Shown: piece by piece, positions 10,308-21,380 of the stretch | Layout of the letters: the number at the start of each line of letters is the position of its first letter | Position numbering within the stretch: position 1 is the stretch's first letter | From: Buchnera aphidicola (Cavariella theobaldi) | Lineage (GTDB): Bacteria > Pseudomonadota > Gammaproteobacteria > Enterobacterales > Enterobacteriaceae | Length of the DNA: 64,000 bases | NCBI RefSeq assembly: GCF_964059165.1 | Contig: NZ_OZ060413.1 | Location: 372,001-436,000, forward strand | Direction: 5' to 3' | Program-made: the position numbers and the translations under genes | Notes under the pieces: model-generated | Databases searched by the model: none | Told to the model about the DNA's origin: nothing | What the model saw: the letters and a program-made list of their open reading frames with translations, nothing else

Positions 10308-11246
10308 TTACCCCTGCATAGTAGAAACTAAACGATGTGGTATTACAAAATTTTCACTATTAATTTTACCTAAACCCAAAAATTTTCGTGTTTCTGTATC
10401 TATTACTCTAACTAAACTATTTTTAATATCACATATAAAACAAACTTTCTGACCTAATTGAAAACACAATGTTTGCTGAATAGAAAAAAATATTTTAGGT
10501 AAAAAAGATACAGGACTATCAATTGGCATTAAAAATTGATCTAATTTTTTGAATATATCAATATTATAGATATCATTCCTATTAAAAGATTTGTATAAAT
10601 CTATCATATTGACTAATTGAGAATGAATATAGGAAGCTACTTGTAAACGGCGTAAAAACGTTATATGAGCGCCACAACCTAATTTTTCCCCTAAATCCTC
10701 TATGAGAGTGCGAATATAAGTACCTTTTGAACAATGTACATAAAGCTCAATTACATTATTTGCATAATTAATCAAATCAATTTTATATATAAATATTTTT
10801 CTCATCTTCCGATTGATTGTTAATCCCTGTCTTGCATATTTGTATAACGGTTTACCATGATATTTAATAGCAGAGTACATCGAAGGAATCTGATCAATTA
10901 ATCCAGTTAATTCATTTATAGATGCATGAAGTTGTATAAGTGAAAAAGATACAGAACGCTTTTCTAATAGCGCACCGCACGAATCAGATGTAGTAGTTTT
11001 TTCGCCTAGTTTTGCAACTACATGATATTTTTTTTGAGAATCAGTTAAATAGTGGGAAAATTTTGTAGTTTCTCCAAAACAAATAGGCAACATTCCAGTG
11101 GCTAATGGATCTAAAGTACCAGTATATCCAGCTTTTTTAGCATGAAAAATACGTTTTACTTTTTGTAAAATATAATTAGAAGACACTCCTTTAGGCTTAT
11201 CCAATAATAATAATCCATGAACGTTTCGCTTTTTAAAAAAAAACAT
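10308..11246 (-). CDS. truB: tRNA pseudouridine(55) synthase
   Basis: Makes pseudouridine 55 in the T loop of all elongator tRNAs. The 312-residue length matches E. coli (314). HGLLLLDKPKGVSSN at the N terminus and GYTGTLDPLATGMLPICFGE near residue 45, containing the catalytic aspartate, are diagnostic, as is CSKGTYIRTLIEDLG near residue 170. A C-terminal PUA-like region is retained but diverged. It lies between rbfA and rpsO on the same strand, exactly as in E. coli. Confidence 0.96.
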   Translation of the reverse strand: MFFFKKRNVHGLLLLDKPKGVSSNYILQKVKRIFHAKKAGYTGTLDPLATGMLPICFGETTKFSHYLTDSQKKYHVVAKLGEKTTTSDSCGALLEKRSVSFSLIQLHASINELTGLIDQIPSMYSAIKYHGKPLYKYARQGLTINRKMRKIFIYKIDLINYANNVIELYVHCSKGTYIRTLIEDLGEKLGCGAHITFLRRLQVASYIHSQLVNMIDLYKSFNRNDIYNIDIFKKLDQFLMPIDSPVSFLPKIFFSIQQTLCFQLGQKVCFICDIKNSLVRVIDTETRKFLGLGKINSENFVIPHRLVSTMQG

Positions 11247-11266
11247 CTATATATCCTTGATATAAT

Positions 11267-11644
11267 TTATAAACATACTGTATTTTTTTTTATTATATTA
11301 GCTAATATCATAGATATCTTATCAGCTTTTACAAACGAATCATCATGATGAAAAACAATATTCGGGATAATACGTAATCGTGTTTGTTTGCATAATAATT
11401 TACGAATATAACTGACTGCTTTATTTAATATGATCAAAATTTTTTTTATTTCATTTTTTTTATTATTTTGTAAAAAACTTACAAACACTTGAGCATAAGA
11501 TAAATCTTTTGATAGCTTAACTTCTGATACTGTTATAAATGTATTAATACGTGGATCATTTAATGAATATTGTATAATAACAGCAATTTTTTTCTGTAAT
11601 TCTTGAGAAATACGAGAAGCACGATTAAATAATTTTTCCACCAT
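11267..11644 (-). CDS. rbfA: ribosome-binding factor A
   Basis: Small KH-like protein needed for late 30S maturation and 16S 5'-end processing, with a cold-shock role in E. coli. The 125 residues (133 in E. coli) start with the family pattern NRASRISQELQKKIAVIIQ and carry DPRINTFITVSEVKLSKDLS around residues 30-50. The C-terminal tail is a few residues shorter. It is followed 20 bases later by truB and preceded by infB, the conserved order. Confidence 0.94.
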   Translation of the reverse strand: MVEKLFNRASRISQELQKKIAVIIQYSLNDPRINTFITVSEVKLSKDLSYAQVFVSFLQNNKKNEIKKILIILNKAVSYIRKLLCKQTRLRIIPNIVFHHDDSFVKADKISMILANIIKKNTVCL

Positions 11645-11737
11645 GATATTACCAATATTTAAAATAATGTGCTTAAAAAAAATATATAAAAATATGTTTA
11701 TATATTTTAGTGGATGTATAATGAATTAATATATTAT

Positions 11738-14329
11738 TTACATGGTTCTTTTAATTTCTTTAACTTCAAAAGCTTCTATATTATCTCCAATACGTATATC
11801 GTTATAATTTTTTACAGCAATACCACATTCTATTCCATTACGCACTTCATTTACATCTTCTTTAAATCGACGTAATGATTCTAATTCCCCTTCATATATG
11901 ACAATATTATCTCTTAATACACGAATGGGGCTATTTCTCTTCATTACACCTTCCACAACCATACAACCAGCAATAAAACCAAATTTAGGAGATTTAAATA
12001 TATTTCTAACTTGAGCTAAACCGACAATATTTTGCTTATATTCTGGTGACAACAGACCGGTCATAGCTAATTTTACTTCATCAATTAAATTATAAATAAC
12101 CGAATAATAACGCAGATCTAAATCTTCTGAATCAATAATTTTTTTTGCCGTAGCATCTGCTCGCACGTTAAAACCTAATATAATAGCATTAGAAGCAAGA
12201 GCTAAAGAAGCATCAGTTTCTGTAATGCTACCAATTCCCAAACCTATAATATTCACCATAACTTCATTAGTAGATAATTTCATTAAAGCACTAGAAATCG
12301 CTTCTAGAGAACCTTGTACATCAGATTTAAGAATAATTTTTAATTCAGAAATATGATTTTTATTTATATTTTCAAACATATTTTCTAAACTAGAACGAGT
12401 TTGATTAGCTAATTTATTTTCACGATATTTATTTTTACGATAACATGCGACTTCTCTAGCTTTTTTTTCATTACGAACTACTGTGACGATATCACCTGAA
12501 AATGGTACTTTAGATAAACCTAATACTTCTACAGGCAAAGATGGCCCGGCTTTTTTAATTTCGCACCCCATTTCATTTCTTAACGTTTTAATTCGTCCAT
12601 ATTCTAATCCACACAATATAACATCACCTTTATTTAAAGTTCCTTTTTGCACTAAAATAGTAGCTACCGGCCCTCTACCTTTATCTAAGAAAGACTCTAT
12701 CACAACCCCTTCTGCCATCCCGTTAGTAATCGCTTTTAATTCTAAAATTTCGGCTTGCAATAAGATTGCATTTAATAATTGATCAATACCTTCTCCTGTT
12801 TTTGCGGAAATAGGTATGAATATGTTATCACCACCCCAATCTTCAGGAACAATATTATATTTCATTAAATCGTTTTTAACTTTATTAACATCCGATTCTA
12901 TCTGATCGATTTTATTAATTGCTACTATAACAGGAACATGAGCCTCTTTAGCATGTTGAATGGCTTCTATAGTTTGTGGCATAACTCCATCATCGGCTGC
13001 CACTACTAAAACTACAAGATCTGTAATTTTTACACCTCGAGATCGCATAGCAGTAAATGCTGAATGCCCCGGTGTATCCAAAAAGGTAATAGATCCTAAT
13101 TCTGTTTTAACATGATAAGCGCCAATATGCTGAGTAATGCCTCCAGCTTCATTATCAGTAATTTTTGTAGACCGAATATAATCCAATAAGGACGTTTTCC
13201 CATGATCTACATGTCCCATTATAGTTACAACAGGTGAGCGAGTTAACAAAATATTGTTACCTATATCTCTATCCTTCATAATTTTTTCTTCTAATTCATT
13301 ATCCTTATGTAATATAACTTTGTGACCCATTTCCTCCGCAATTAATTGAGCTGTATCTTGATCAATAACCTGATTAATTTCTCCAGAAAAACCCATATTA
13401 ATCATGGTTTTAATAACCTCTGTACTTTTTATAGCCATTTTATTCGCTAAATCAGATAATGTTATAGTATCATTAATAACTACATCTCTATTAATAATGC
13501 ATTTTGGTTTTTGAAAAACTTGTTGTAATAAAGAAGAATGATTATTTGAAATTTTACTTTTTTTATTTTTTTCATTCAGATAAAGATCTTCTTTTAAATT
13601 TTTACCACTATAATTCTGTTTTTTATTTTTCTTTTGACGATAATTTTTTGCATTACGAATGCGATTCTTGTTATCATTTTCTATTTCACGATCATTGTCA
13701 TCTTCTATATGTCGCGCATGCAAGAAAGTTGTCAAATGATAATCTTTTTTTACATTTTGATTAATAGTCCAATTTTTTATGTTTTCTTTTACTTTCTTTT
13801 TTACATTGGTTACTTTTTCATACAGTTCTATATTTTTTTTTAACTGTGTTTTTCTTGTATCTCTTACAAGATGATTAGATTTTTTTATATCAGAAAAAGC
13901 ATTTACTTTAGAAGATAATTTTGAATATGTAGTATCATGTGTGGATATATTATCTTTGTTATTTTTCGATATTAAGAATTTGTTTTTTATAGATTGTTTA
14001 TTTCTTTTATTATCGTTTAACGTATTTTCCGTATTAATTTTAATATCCTTTAAATAAGTTCTTTTTTTTCTAACTTCTACTTGAATAGATTTATTTTTTC
14101 CACCTACTGTTGCGACATTCAAAGTAGTACGAGTTTTTCTTTGTAAAATGAATGTATTTAAATTTGTTTTTTTTTCTTTATCTAAATATTTTAATAAAGC
14201 ATTTTTTTCTTCTATACTAATAGAGTCGTTTGCATTTTTAGATATACCAATAGAAAATAATTTTTCTATCAAATTAGGAATTGATATTTTCATTTCACTA
14301 GATAAAACTTTTAAACTAACATCTATCAT
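11738..14329 (-). CDS. infB: translation initiation factor IF-2
   Basis: GTPase that brings formyl-methionyl-tRNA to the 30S subunit and joins the 50S. The 863 residues (890 in E. coli) comprise an N-terminal IF2-N domain, a long lysine/asparagine-rich, low-complexity linker (about residues 60-280), a second IF2-N fold, and the G domain near residue 370 with [27 protein letters not shown] and NKID, then the C-terminal tRNA-binding domains with [10 protein letters not shown] and [15 protein letters not shown]. The linker has drifted towards lysine and asparagine, as expected from AT pressure. It follows nusA 17 bases after the nusA stop. Confidence 0.97.
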   Translation of the reverse strand: MIDVSLKVLSSEMKISIPNLIEKLFSIGISKNANDSISIEEKNALLKYLDKEKKTNLNTFILQRKTRTTLNVATVGGKNKSIQVEVRKKRTYLKDIKINTENTLNDNKRNKQSIKNKFLISKNNKDNISTHDTTYSKLSSKVNAFSDIKKSNHLVRDTRKTQLKKNIELYEKVTNVKKKVKENIKNWTINQNVKKDYHLTTFLHARHIEDDNDREIENDNKNRIRNAKNYRQKKNKKQNYSGKNLKEDLYLNEKNKKSKISNNHSSLLQQVFQKPKCIINRDVVINDTITLSDLANKMAIKSTEVIKTMINMGFSGEINQVIDQDTAQLIAEEMGHKVILHKDNELEEKIMKDRDIGNNILLTRSPVVTIMGHVDHGKTSLLDYIRSTKITDNEAGGITQHIGAYHVKTELGSITFLDTPGHSAFTAMRSRGVKITDLVVLVVAADDGVMPQTIEAIQHAKEAHVPVIVAINKIDQIESDVNKVKNDLMKYNIVPEDWGGDNIFIPISAKTGEGIDQLLNAILLQAEILELKAITNGMAEGVVIESFLDKGRGPVATILVQKGTLNKGDVILCGLEYGRIKTLRNEMGCEIKKAGPSLPVEVLGLSKVPFSGDIVTVVRNEKKAREVACYRKNKYRENKLANQTRSSLENMFENINKNHISELKIILKSDVQGSLEAISSALMKLSTNEVMVNIIGLGIGSITETDASLALASNAIILGFNVRADATAKKIIDSEDLDLRYYSVIYNLIDEVKLAMTGLLSPEYKQNIVGLAQVRNIFKSPKFGFIAGCMVVEGVMKRNSPIRVLRDNIVIYEGELESLRRFKEDVNEVRNGIECGIAVKNYNDIRIGDNIEAFEVKEIKRTM

Positions 14330-14346
14330 ACTATTTATTCCTATTA

Positions 14347-15834
14347 TCAGACTTTACCACCAAACCAACAAATATTACGTGCGGCCATAATTATCATACC
14401 CGCTTTTTTAGAATCTAAACCCTCAATATCTATTAAATCATCTATCCCTTGATCAGCTAATTCTTCTAAGGTAAATATATTTTTTTCAGATAATTGTAAA
14501 GCCAAGGATGTATTCATCCCATTAATATTTAATAAGTTCTCTGCAGGTTTTTTTTTACATACTTTATTTTTATTCTCTCTTTCTATCACAGTTAATCCAC
14601 ATCTTGCTCTTTCTCGTACTAATTTCAATTCTTTTTTAGTTAAATCTTTGATAGTTAATAATTCATTAAATGGTATATATACTAATTCTTCAAGAGAAGA
14701 AAAACCTTCTTTTACTAAAATATTAATAATTTTCTCATCAACATTTAGATATTTTTTAAAAAGATGAAAAGCCACATGCGCTTCTTGTTCATGCTTAGTA
14801 TGAAGATCTTCTGTAGTCATAACATTTAATTCCCAACCGCTGATTTGAGAAGCTAAACGAACATTTTGACCATTACGTCCAATAGCCTGAGCTAAATGAT
14901 TTGCATCTACTGCAATATCCATAATATGATGATCTTCATCCACTATAATAGCCGCGACTTCTGCAGGCGCCATAGCATTAATAACAAATTGTGCTGGATT
15001 ATCATCCCATAAAATAACATCAATACGTTCACCACATAATTCACTGGATACTGCCTGTACTCTAGCTCCTCTCATACCTACGCATGCACCAATAGGATCA
15101 ATGCGTTTATCATTTGTTTTGACTGCTATTTTAGCTCTAGAACCAGGGTCGCGTGCCGCTGCTTTTATTTCAATTAACTCTTCTCCGATTTCAGGAACTT
15201 CTATTCTAAACAATTCGATTAGCATTTCAGGTTTAGATCGACTGATAAATAACTGAGCACCACGAGCGTCTGGATACACTCCATATAAAACACCACGCAC
15301 TCTATCCCCTGGTCGAAAATTTTCTCTTGGTAACATGCCTTCACGTAAAATTAATGCCTCAGCATTATTACCTAAATCTAATGTTAAATTATCTCGATAA
15401 ATTTTTTTTACTATACCAGTAACAATTTCACCGGTATATTTACGAAACTGATCGACTAACATAGCGCGTTCCGCTTCTCTTACCTTTTGAACAATCACTT
15501 GTTTTGCAGTTTGAGTAGTAATCCTGTCAAACATAACAGATTCTATCTTATCCTCTATTTGATCATTTAATTCTACTTGTTCACTTTCAAAACAAGCAGC
15601 TTCTAAAGTAATCTCTCTAGTAGGCTGTGTCACTATCTCAACTACTGTCCATCGGCGAAAAGTACTAAAATCTCCTGTTTTACGATTAATACTCACTCTT
15701 ACATCAATTTCTTGTTCATGTTTTTTCTTGGTTGCTGTTGCTAATGCAATTTCTAAAGCTTCAAAAATTTTTTCACGGGGCAAAGATTTTTCATTAGAAA
15801 CAGCTTCTACCACTGCTAAGATTTCTTTATTCAT
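14347..15834 (-). CDS. nusA: transcription elongation/termination factor NusA
   Basis: RNA polymerase-associated factor for pausing, termination and antitermination. Started at [20 protein letters not shown] it has 495 residues, the same as E. coli; the in-frame ATG five codons upstream is therefore rejected. The N-terminal polymerase-binding domain, the S1 domain with [19 protein letters not shown], two KH domains with [14 protein letters not shown] and [14 protein letters not shown], and two acidic repeats at the C terminus are all present. It heads the minus-strand block. E. coli metY and rimP, normally upstream, are missing. Confidence 0.97.
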   Translation of the reverse strand: MNKEILAVVEAVSNEKSLPREKIFEALEIALATATKKKHEQEIDVRVSINRKTGDFSTFRRWTVVEIVTQPTREITLEAACFESEQVELNDQIEDKIESVMFDRITTQTAKQVIVQKVREAERAMLVDQFRKYTGEIVTGIVKKIYRDNLTLDLGNNAEALILREGMLPRENFRPGDRVRGVLYGVYPDARGAQLFISRSKPEMLIELFRIEVPEIGEELIEIKAAARDPGSRAKIAVKTNDKRIDPIGACVGMRGARVQAVSSELCGERIDVILWDDNPAQFVINAMAPAEVAAIIVDEDHHIMDIAVDANHLAQAIGRNGQNVRLASQISGWELNVMTTEDLHTKHEQEAHVAFHLFKKYLNVDEKIINILVKEGFSSLEELVYIPFNELLTIKDLTKKELKLVRERARCGLTVIERENKNKVCKKKPAENLLNINGMNTSLALQLSEKNIFTLEELADQGIDDLIDIEGLDSKKAGMIIMAARNICWFGGKV

Positions 15835-16167
15835 CTTAGTAAGCCTCAAAATAACACTTTTGCAAAAAAACTTATTTTGCAGGTGTAAATTATAAAATAT
15901 GCATTATTGAAAAAAAATAATACATTCATTTTGTAATTATCAAAAGTTATAAATTCTAATATTGATATCAAGGCAACGTAAATAAAATAAAGTTTTATTT
16001 TATGTAATTTTTAATTAAAATTTTAAATATTCTAAATAAAAAACCCCGAAAATTCGAGGTATGATTTGTTATACTATATGTGTGAAGTATTAATAAAAAA
16101 AAATTTATATTAATTTTTGATAGACATTATATACAATTTATATCATAGATGTATTATTATCTATTAT
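15835..16167. other. nusA upstream region, 333 bases
   Basis: This is where E. coli carries metY (initiator tRNA) and rimP. Neither is present nor recognisable as a remnant. It contains the tRNA-Leu terminator at 16037-16059 and presumably the nusA promoter. Confidence 0.5.
16037..16059 (-). terminator. rho-independent terminator after tRNA-Leu(GAG)
   Basis: On the minus strand, CCTCGA pairs with TCGGGG (one G-T pair) across a short A/T loop, followed by a T-run. It lies about 110 bases 3' of the tRNA-Leu gene and probably ends the secG-tRNA-Leu transcript. Confidence 0.7.
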
Positions 16168-16250
16168 TGCCGAGGATGGGATTTGAACCCATATACTTAT
16201 TCAGTACTACCCCCTCAAGATAGCGTGTTTACCAATTTCACCACCTCGGC
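16168..16250 (-). tRNA. leuU: tRNA-Leu(GAG)
   Basis: Full cloverleaf with a long variable arm: acceptor GCCGAGG pairs with CCTCGGC, D arm with AATTGGTAAAC, anticodon loop TTGAGGG giving anticodon GAG, and T arm GGGTTCAAATCCC. It closely matches E. coli leuU, which is also next to secG. The 3' CCA is not encoded and must be added by the nucleotidyltransferase. It decodes CUC/CUU leucine codons. Confidence 0.95.
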
Positions 16251-16312
16251 TTAAATAAAATAGATAAAAACTCTTTTTTTAAAAAAATTAAGTGATATTT
16301 ATCGAACATTTT

Positions 16313-16621
16313 TTATTTTTTTATATCATCTAATTTTTGATGATAATTAATAATTTTTGTGTTTTGTTCCTGAAAAAAATTACTTTTTATTGTGTTATTA
16401 TTAATATTGCATAAAATAATACTGAATATTAAAAATAAAAAAGAAAAAATACTAATAATATTAATTACGAGATTATTGCGATACATATTACCAAAAAGAG
16501 TTAAATTATTTTTAGAACTAAAATTATTTATTTTATTAAATCCTTGTCTTGGCTGTAATAAAATAAAAGCAATTAAAACAAAAGAAATGAGTATAAACAA
16601 TACTAAAAAAAATAAATACAT
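16313..16621 (-). CDS. secG: protein translocase subunit SecG
   Basis: Small inner membrane subunit of the SecYEG channel. The 102 residues (110 in E. coli) have two hydrophobic segments (about residues 1-20 and 52-74) separated by a loop with LLQPRQGFNK, which corresponds to the E. coli LMLQQGKG region, and NLTLFGN, which corresponds to ATLFGSSG. The C terminus is hydrophilic and asparagine/lysine-rich. Identification rests on topology, these loop matches and position between tRNA-Leu and ftsH, as in E. coli. Sequence conservation is otherwise low. Confidence 0.88.
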   Translation of the reverse strand: MYLFFLVLFILISFVLIAFILLQPRQGFNKINNFSSKNNLTLFGNMYRNNLVINIISIFSFLFLIFSIILCNINNNTIKSNFFQEQNTKIINYHQKLDDIKK

Positions 16622-17529
16622 ATAATATTTTCCTTTTTATATTAATGTGTAAAATATATTTTATTTTAATGTATTGTTATTATATTATTAAAATAATTAT
16701 TGTTTATATTTAAAATATATATATTTTAAATATTTATGTATATTCATTAATTATTGAATAATTAAATATGTTATACCTTATCATTTTCTGTCTATAAATT
16801 TTATATAAAATTTTTATAATGTTATTTTTTAAAAAACAAATTTTATTTATTGTACAATAAAACCTTTAATGTTTTATTAATATTATGAATATTTAAATAT
16901 AATAACATTAATCATGAGACAGCGATAATTTTATATAATTAAATTGACTATTTTCAATACTGTTACATATTTTATATGTCCTATAAAAATATATTATATT
17001 AAATAATTTATTGTTTATAACTATTTATTCATGTTTATTTTCAAGAAAAATTTTTTACTATACTAAATATTTTTAAAATATTTATATAAATATAAAATTA
17101 GAAAATGTTGCAATGAATAAAAATTTTTTTTAAAACAGTATCATAATATTTTTAGATAATATAAAATATATTTTTGTAGAAACATAAAAATAGATTATTA
17201 TGCATTTAATATAGTAAATATAATACTTGATGATAAAATACCCGATTCTATAAAAGATTGCAATATACATTATGGTAATGTGTATCGCTCTAATAATAAA
17301 AATATTTTTCTTTATCTTCTTGAAAAAATTTTTTATGCAATTTTGTTATAAAAATTATTTTTATAAAAAACTTTGAAGATATAAAAATAAGATGAAGTTA
17401 TATAATTTTATTACTTCATCTTATTTTACTAATCATAACAATAATTATCTAATAACAAGAAATTCATACTTACAATAATAAAAAAATATTATATTCTTAT
17501 ATAATCTACAAACTATTGAATTATGTTCT
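16622..17529. other. 908-base gene-free region at the expected glmM/folP locus
   Basis: In E. coli folP and glmM lie between ftsH and secG. Here no open frame survives on either strand, and I found none of the GlmM landmarks (ISASHNP, DGDGDR, SGTEP) even in broken frames. Synteny suggests the eroded site of glmM, the phosphoglucosamine mutase, but the sequence itself does not prove it. The only clear structure is the hairpin at 17384-17427. Confidence 0.45.
17384..17427 (-). terminator. 15-base-pair hairpin downstream of ftsH
   Basis: AAAATAAGATGAAGT (17384-17398) pairs perfectly with ACTTCATCTTATTTT (17413-17427) across a 14-base A/T loop. On the minus strand the stem begins about 100 bases past the ftsH stop and ends in a T-rich stretch, so it is a likely ftsH terminator. 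Confidence 0.65.
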
Positions 17530-19356
17530 TTATTTCCACCCTTTTGGTTCTCGTACTTGTCTCCGCGCCATCAAATCATCAATTTGTAAGGCATCAATAG
17601 TCTCATACTTTATTAATGCATCTTTCATAGCATGTAAAATATCTATATTCTTATTCAATATATTTTTTGCGCGATTATAATTTACTTCAATTAACAATTT
17701 CACTTCTTCATCAATAATTCTAGCAGTTTCATCAGACATATGTTTTGCTTGAGATACTTGGCGTCCTAAAAACACTTCTCCTTCTTCTTCCGCATAGAGT
17801 AACGGTCCAAGTTTATCAGAAAACCCCCACTGGGTAACCATATTTCGAGCTAAACTAGTCGCTACTTTAATATCATTAAAAGCTCCAGTAGAAACATTTT
17901 TCGCTCCATAAATAATTTCTTCTGCTAAACGACCTCCATAAAGAGTTGATATTTGACTTTCTAATTTTTCACGGCTGATACTAAATGTATCGGATTCTGG
18001 TAAAAAAAATGTTACTCCTAAAGCTCTTCCTCTTGGAATAATAGTAACTTTATGTGCTGGATCGTGTTGAGGTACTAATCTGCCAATAATAACATGACCA
18101 GATTCATGATATGCAGTTGATTCTTTTTGAAAATCACTCATCACCATAGATCTTCTTTCTGAGCCCATCATAATCTTGTCTTTAGCTTTTTCCAATTCCA
18201 TCATAGAAACAACACTATTATTAAGCCGAGCCGCAAAAAGAGCTGCTTCGTTGACAAGATTAGCCAAATCAGCACCAGAAAAACCCGGCGTACCACGTGC
18301 AATAATCATAGAATCCACATCTTTTGACAATGGCACTTTTCTCATATGAACTTGTAATATTTGTTCTCTTCCACGAATATCTGGTAATGCTACAATAACT
18401 TGTCTATCAAAACGACCAGGACGTAACAAAGCAGGATCCAATACATCTGGTCGATTAGTTGCTGCAATTAAAATAATACCTTCATTACCATCAAAACCAT
18501 CCATTTCAACTAACATTTGATTCAGTGTTTGTTCTCTTTCATCATGTCCACCACCCAATCCAGCCCCTCTTTGACGACCTACTGCATCAATCTCATCAAT
18601 AAAAATAATACATGGAGCTGATTTTCTGGCATGTTCAAACATATCTCTTACTCGAGAAGCACCTACACCAACAAACATTTCGACAAAATCAGAACCAGAA
18701 ATAGTAAAAAAAGGAACTTTTGCCTCTCCAGCTATAGCTTTTGCAAGTAAAGTTTTTCCAGTACCAGGTGGACCAACCATTAATATACCTTTTGGTATTT
18801 TACCACCTAATTTCTGAAATCGAGCAGGTTCTTTTAGATATTCAATTAATTCACTAACCTCTTCTTTCGCTTCATCGCATCCTGCAACATCAGAAAAAGT
18901 TGTTTGTATTTGATCTTCTGGCAACATGCGCGCTTTACTTTTTCCAAATGACATAGCACCTTTTCCGCCACCCATCTGCATTTGACGCATAAAAAAAATC
19001 CATACGCCAATTAACAATAACATTGGAAACCAAGAAATAAAAATAGAAGCAATAAGACTGGGTTCTTCAGGTAATTCACCAACTACTTTGACATTTTTAG
19101 TCAAAAGATTATCTAATAACTTCGAATCATGAATGGGAATATAAGTAATATATTTGCTACTATCCTTTTTAGTTACATTAATTACACGACCATTAATACT
19201 TGCTTCATGAATTTGATCTTGATTTACTTCTGATAAAAAAGTAGAATAACTAATTCTATGATGCCTAATATCATTAGAGTTAACACTCTGAAAGATAGAC
19301 ATTAATAAAACCGTGATGACTAACCAAAAAATAAGGTTTTTAACCATGTCACTCAA
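17530..19356 (-). CDS. ftsH: ATP-dependent zinc metalloprotease FtsH
   Basis: Membrane-anchored AAA+ protease that degrades unassembled membrane proteins and regulators. The 608 residues show a first membrane segment (about 8-25), a periplasmic domain, a second segment (about 102-122), Walker A GPPGTGKT, Walker B FIDEIDA, the second region of homology, and the zinc site HESGH near residue 418 (HEAGH in E. coli). The C terminus stops shortly after [16 protein letters not shown] and lacks the ~35-residue disordered E. coli tail. The start is TTG (SDMVKNL), with GAGG suitably placed upstream; E. coli ftsH also uses this TTG in some annotations. The ATG three codons later is the alternative. Confidence 0.96.
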   Translation of the reverse strand: MSDMVKNLIFWLVITVLLMSIFQSVNSNDIRHHRISYSTFLSEVNQDQIHEASINGRVINVTKKDSSKYITYIPIHDSKLLDNLLTKNVKVVGELPEEPSLIASIFISWFPMLLLIGVWIFFMRQMQMGGGKGAMSFGKSKARMLPEDQIQTTFSDVAGCDEAKEEVSELIEYLKEPARFQKLGGKIPKGILMVGPPGTGKTLLAKAIAGEAKVPFFTISGSDFVEMFVGVGASRVRDMFEHARKSAPCIIFIDEIDAVGRQRGAGLGGGHDEREQTLNQMLVEMDGFDGNEGIILIAATNRPDVLDPALLRPGRFDRQVIVALPDIRGREQILQVHMRKVPLSKDVDSMIIARGTPGFSGADLANLVNEAALFAARLNNSVVSMMELEKAKDKIMMGSERRSMVMSDFQKESTAYHESGHVIIGRLVPQHDPAHKVTIIPRGRALGVTFFLPESDTFSISREKLESQISTLYGGRLAEEIIYGAKNVSTGAFNDIKVATSLARNMVTQWGFSDKLGPLLYAEEEGEVFLGRQVSQAKHMSDETARIIDEEVKLLIEVNYNRAKNILNKNIDILHAMKDALIKYETIDALQIDDLMARRQVREPKGWK

Positions 19357-19407
19357 GGGAACAACCTCTCATTACATCTATTTTAAAAAAACACAGATTA
19401 CTATATT

Positions 19408-20028
19408 TCATCTGGTTGCTAAAATGAAAATTTCTCGCGATCTTGACCGAGAAGTATTTGGTTTGCAAATTTTAACTTTTGAAAATAAAATTTTAATTTC
19501 CTGATAAAGTTCATTAAAACCTTTTCCTTGAAATGCTTTTACTAAAAACACACCTTTTTTAGATAGTGTAAGATTTGATATCTTTAATGCTAAATGACAT
19601 AAATTCATCGCATTGGGTATATCAATAGAAGCATGTCCTGTTATATTCGGTGCCATATCTGACAGCACTAAATGAAATTGAGTGCTTTTTAGACATTGCA
19701 ATAGCTGATTAAAAATTTCTTGATTTCGAAAATCACCTTGAATAAACTCAACTCCCTTTATAGGCTTCATAGGTAATATATCACATGCTATAATACGACC
19801 TGTCGATCGAACTTTAGAAAGAGCATATTGCGACCAACTACCTGGTGAAGATCCTAAATCAATAATATTCATTCCTAATTTAAATAATTTATTCTTACAA
19901 TCAATTTCTTGTATTTTAAACCAAGCTCTTGAACGTATATTATTTTTTTTTGCTACTTGTATATATTTATCATTAGCACGTTCTAATAACCAACGCATGG
20001 AACTGGGCGATTTTTTTGAAGAAGTCAT
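19408..20028 (-). CDS. rlmE: 23S rRNA 2'-O-methyltransferase RlmE
   Basis: Methylates the 2'-OH of U2552 in the A loop of 23S rRNA in 50S particles. The 206 residues (209 in E. coli) contain the SAM-binding DLGSSPGSWSQY and the catalytic Lys-Asp-Lys-Glu set in SRAWFKI, SDMAPNITG, VKAFQGKG and RSREIFIL. The lone change from E. coli DLGAAPGGW to DLGSSPGSW is conservative. It lies just upstream of ftsH, as in E. coli, where the pair is heat-shock controlled; a TTGACA on the minus strand at 20084-20089 could be a -35 element, but no sigma-32 promoter was clear. Confidence 0.96.
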   Translation of the reverse strand: MTSSKKSPSSMRWLLERANDKYIQVAKKNNIRSRAWFKIQEIDCKNKLFKLGMNIIDLGSSPGSWSQYALSKVRSTGRIIACDILPMKPIKGVEFIQGDFRNQEIFNQLLQCLKSTQFHLVLSDMAPNITGHASIDIPNAMNLCHLALKISNLTLSKKGVFLVKAFQGKGFNELYQEIKILFSKVKICKPNTSRSRSREIFILATR

Positions 20029-20197
20029 ATTATCACTATATTATTACTTATTTTAAAAAATCTATTTTAAAAAATATTTTATTTGTCAATTAATAAAAAT
20101 ATTGAAGTATCTAATTAAGAATTATATAATAAAAAATTAAAACATATTCTAAAAATGTATTAACTTTTAATTAAATAATTATTATATATATAATCAA

Positions 20198-20677
20198 CTA
20201 CAAATATTCTACTTGTAAAATTCTGTAATCTATATTACCACTTGGAGCCCGTATAGTAGTGATCATATTAACATTTTTTCCGATTAAACCTCTAGCCATA
20301 GGAGAATTTACAGAAATTAAATTTTTTTTAAAATTTGCTTCATCATCACCTACGATTTGATAAGTAAACTGCTCATTATTCTTAATATTAAGAATTGTTA
20401 CTGTAGAGCCAAATATTACTCGTCCATTATTTGTCAATGCAGTAATATCTATAATTTGAGATTTAGACAATTTTTTTTCAATATCTTTTATACGACCTTC
20501 GCAAAAAGCTTGCTCTTCACGTGCAGCATGATATTCAGCATTTTCTTTTAAATCACCATGAGCTCTAGCAGTAGCTATGGAAAGAATAATACGAGGACGT
20601 CGTACACTTTTTAATTCTTTTAGTTCCTGACGAAGTTTTTCTGCACCTCTTATAGTCATAGGGATTAAATTAGTCAT
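20198..20677 (-). CDS. greA: transcription elongation factor GreA
   Basis: Rescues backtracked RNA polymerase by stimulating transcript cleavage. Started at [19 protein letters not shown] it has 159 residues (158 in E. coli); an ATG four codons upstream is less likely. The N-terminal coiled coil carries the catalytic acidic tip [22 protein letters not shown], and the C-terminal FKBP-like domain has [11 protein letters not shown] and [12 protein letters not shown]. It stands alone upstream of rlmE on the same strand. Confidence 0.96.
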   Translation of the reverse strand: MTNLIPMTIRGAEKLRQELKELKSVRRPRIILSIATARAHGDLKENAEYHAAREEQAFCEGRIKDIEKKLSKSQIIDITALTNNGRVIFGSTVTILNIKNNEQFTYQIVGDDEANFKKNLISVNSPMARGLIGKNVNMITTIRAPSGNIDYRILQVEYL

Positions 20678-21074
20678 ATATAACCTCATAATTTTATTAT
20701 TTTAAATTTTTAAATAACATCACGATTACTAAATATTATATTTTTTATAATTTAGTAGAGTAAATAGTTATTTTTTAAAATATTTTATCTTATTCTAATA
20801 TTAAAAGTAATATTATATTTTGTTCCGAATGATTGAGATAAAAAATTATAACAATAATATATAAAAAAAACAGTAATTTAAAATAATTTTAATCAGGAGA
20901 AAAAAAAAATTTTCTAATAGTCTTATTATTAATACAATGTTTAATATTTTATAGAAATAAAAAATTTTTATATTATATATAAATATTTTTACAGGAAAAA
21001 TAAAATATAAAGTATATATTTTATATATAATATTGTTTAATCAAAATATTTTTTTACTTTTAAAGAGCATAAAA
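20678..21074. other. divergent greA/ibaG intergenic region, about 400 bases
   Basis: A/T-only spacer that must hold the greA and ibaG promoters. The mla genes that precede ibaG in E. coli are absent and no remnant was recognised. Confidence 0.45.
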
Positions 21075-21350
21075 ATGAATATACAAAAAATACAATTTTT
21101 ATTAATAAAAAAACTAAATTTAAAAACCGCTTACGTGACCGGCGATCAAAATCATATAAATATTATTGCTATAGGAGATATTTTTAAGGGAGTGAGTCCT
21201 GTTAAAAAACAAAAAATGATTTATACCCTTTTAATAGAAATGATTACTCAAAAAAAAATTCATGCCATATCAATCGAATCATATTCTATAGAAGAATGGA
21301 ATAAAAAAAATAATATTCAAAACGATAAAAACACCTTATTGTTTTCTTAA
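21075..21350 (+). CDS. ibaG: BolA-family protein IbaG
   Basis: BolA/IbaG proteins work with monothiol glutaredoxins in iron-sulfur cluster handling; the E. coli gene was linked to acid stress. The 91 residues align with E. coli IbaG/YrbA: AYVTGDQNHINIIAIGDIFK corresponds to VHVSGDGSHFQVIAVGELF, then SPVKKQKMIYTLLIEMI and HAISIESYS. A longer frame opens 14 codons upstream but the ATG at 21075 gives the normal length. In E. coli it directly precedes murA, and the murA pseudogene follows here. Confidence 0.88.
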   Translation: MNIQKIQFLLIKKLNLKTAYVTGDQNHINIIAIGDIFKGVSPVKKQKMIYTLLIEMITQKKIHAISIESYSIEEWNKKNNIQNDKNTLLFS

Positions 21351-21380
21351 TATATGTAATATATTAAAATACATTTTTTA

